A stretch of DNA of 7,118 bases, taken from positions 3,342 through 10,459 of the forward strand of contig DCVU01000008.1 of NCBI GenBank assembly GCA_002327415.1. Direction: 5' to 3'. The notes under the pieces are model-generated. The model saw only the letters and a program-made list of their open reading frames with translations. It searched no databases and had not been told where the DNA came from. Below, one piece after another: positions 6,101-7,118 of this stretch. Within the stretch, counting starts at the first letter, position 1. The number at the start of each line of letters is the position of its first letter. Both the position numbers and the translations under genes were made by a program. This stretch comes from Smithella sp. UBA2180 (lineage in GTDB: Bacteria > Desulfobacterota > Syntrophia > Syntrophales > Smithellaceae).

Positions 6101-6394
6101 CGCTGACGCGAGTGTAAGTTTTCCAACCTTCTGACAGACCGACCTGTTTATATATCACGCGTATTTGATCGTTGGGAAATTTAAAATAATACTGGTAACT
6201 TTCCTTCTTGATTTTGCGAACTTCCACTTTAGATGGTTCCTTCTGTGTCCATGCGCCATTTTGGGTGATGGAACGTGCGTAAGTGTCGCAGGAAACAATT
6301 TGAATTCAATTTCGTAAAGTCCGGGATTTATCCCTGCCAACAAAATAACGCTTTGATTTAGAATTTGTATAATTAAACAATTTGCTTTTTGCAA
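6096..6394 (-). pseudogene. Frameshifted remnant of a small gene, unknown function
   Basis: Codons 6305-6096 on the minus strand encode 69 residues ending at TAA 6096. The text is coherent, with CDTYARSITQNGAW, KVEVRKIKKESYQYYFKF and GLSEGWKTYTRVSD in order. The frame opens right after a TGA (6308-6306) and contains no usable start codon. The neighbouring frame upstream (TTG 6394 onward) gives a hydrophobic stretch, SVILLAGINPGLYEIEF, which could be a decayed signal peptide. Joining the two needs one inserted base near 6297-6303. The C-terminal part looks like a small basic secreted or lipoprotein-like domain rich in Lys and aromatic residues, but I do not recognise the family. A weak promoter-like pair (TTGCAA, 17 bases, TATACA, 6394-6366) overlaps the hydrophobic part, so an alternative is a shorter gene whose start has been lost. 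Confidence 0.45.
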
Positions 6395-6519
6395 GTTAAT
6401 GTAATAAATTTCCTTAACAAATTATCGATGAACGCTGCGGTTACACCATTTGAGCATGACCCTTGTAGCGGCCGCTCAGTGATGAGATTTGGCAGCATTT
6501 TATATTTAGGGAAACGCTT
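6395..6519. other. Divergent intergenic region before thiN
   Basis: A short region between the minus-strand remnant and thiN. It holds a perfect 10-base palindrome AGCGGCCGCT (6467-6476). A TATATT (6501-6506) lies just before the ribosome site but has no matching -35. I see no convincing promoter or riboswitch. Confidence 0.4.
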
Positions 6520-7118
6520 GTGTATCAGAAAATAATCATAGTTAGCGGCGGCCGTTTAGTCGATCCTGTTTTTTTCCATAAAAAATTTGCTCAAGCCGGA
6601 AATCTTCTGGTGATCTGCTGTGATGGCGGCGCGCGTAATTTTCAATATCTGGGAATTAAGCCCGACGTGATCATCGGCGACATGGATTCGATTGATCCTG
6701 CTTTGCTGGCAAGTTACTCTGCCCAGGGAATAAAAATTTTAAAATGTTCCGCAAATAAAGATTTTACTGATACGGAACTGGCGCTTGATTACGCGCTGAA
6801 TTTAAATCCGGAAGAAATATTTATCTGGGGCGCTCTGGGCGGCAGAGTGGATCACACTCTGGCCAATGTGTTCTTGCTCTGCAAGGGACAGGAAAAGGGA
6901 ATTAATACGTATTTGGTTGACGAATACGGTGAAGCTTTTGTGCTGGATAAAAAAGCTGTTTTTATAAACGAAACGGGAAAGACAGTTTCTCTTCTTGCGC
7001 TCAGTCCCCGGGTTACAGGAATAACTCTCACGGGTTTTCTTTATCCTTTGGAGAAAGGTACTTTAAAAATGGGTGAAACCCGCGGCATCAGTAACATTAT
7101 TAATGAAGATCGTGCAGG
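6520..7118 (+). CDS. thiN: Thiamine pyrophosphokinase, 3' partial
   Basis: Thiamine pyrophosphokinase transfers a pyrophosphate from ATP to thiamine to make thiamine diphosphate, a salvage step in the cytoplasm. The visible 199 codons cover nearly the whole protein (family length a little over 200). Motifs in order are VSGGR (8-12), DGGA (35-38), the ATP/Mg-binding GDMDS (53-57), KDFTDTE (80-86), the thiamine-site signature GGRVDHTLAN (107-116), and the start of the C-terminal beta domain with RGISN near the window end. The GTG start at 6520 is supported by AGGGA at 6508-6512, seven bases upstream. No thiamine (TPP) riboswitch elements are visible upstream, and no strong promoter either. The reading frame is cut by the window end, not by a mutation. 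Confidence 0.92.
   Translation, partial: MYQKIIIVSGGRLVDPVFFHKKFAQAGNLLVICCDGGARNFQYLGIKPDVIIGDMDSIDPALLASYSAQGIKILKCSANKDFTDTELALDYALNLNPEEIFIWGALGGRVDHTLANVFLLCKGQEKGINTYLVDEYGEAFVLDKKAVFINETGKTVSLLALSPRVTGITLTGFLYPLEKGTLKMGETRGISNIINEDRA

Noticed and set aside
6395..6519. Thiamine (TPP) riboswitch ahead of thiN
   Set aside because: The conserved CTGAGA and related TPP-box elements are not present in the short leader.

Overview
The window carries about six bacterial genes and one tRNA at roughly mid-40s percent GC. Genes are on both strands, with strong Shine-Dalgarno sites, GTG starts and sigma70-type promoters. A degradative thiolase, a FabG-like SDR, a nitronate monooxygenase-type flavoprotein, a DUF5661-like protein and a cobalamin-type radical SAM protein together resemble an anaerobic, fatty-acid or aromatic-acid degrading bacterium of the Desulfobacterota (Syntrophaceae-like). 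This assignment is inference from gene content only.

Layout. 3-902 (+): the C-terminal three quarters of a thiolase, cut by the window start. 903-1239: no gene, but three successive long inverted repeats, a short copy of what looks like a dispersed repeat core, and a tRNA promoter. 1240-1314 (+): tRNA-Val(CAC) with encoded CCA, followed by an intrinsic terminator. 1397-2718 (+): a near-consensus promoter driving an SDR oxidoreductase and, 31 bases on, a small DUF5661-like protein. 2809-3948 (-): a nitronate monooxygenase/FabK-type flavoprotein, convergent with that pair. 4149-5833 (-): a radical SAM gene broken by one clear frameshift (A7 run) and probably a second near its 3' end. 5834-6519: mostly decayed or non-coding DNA, including a frameshifted minus-strand remnant without a usable start. 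6520-7118 (+): thiamine pyrophosphokinase, cut by the window end a few codons before its expected stop.

How the genes fit together. Thiolase, SDR and the FabK/NMO-type flavoprotein are all compatible with acyl-CoA or acyl-ACP metabolism, but they are not one operon: a tRNA with its own promoter and terminator separates the first two, and the third is on the other strand. The SDR and DUF5661-like genes do look like one operon. The stretch from 4031 to 6519 looks like a decaying accessory patch, with frameshifts and reading frames that start or stop without proper signals. I found no CRISPR array, transposase, toxin-antitoxin pair or phage gene, and nothing I would call a new system. The best leads are the frameshifted radical SAM gene and the three stacked hairpins behind the thiolase.
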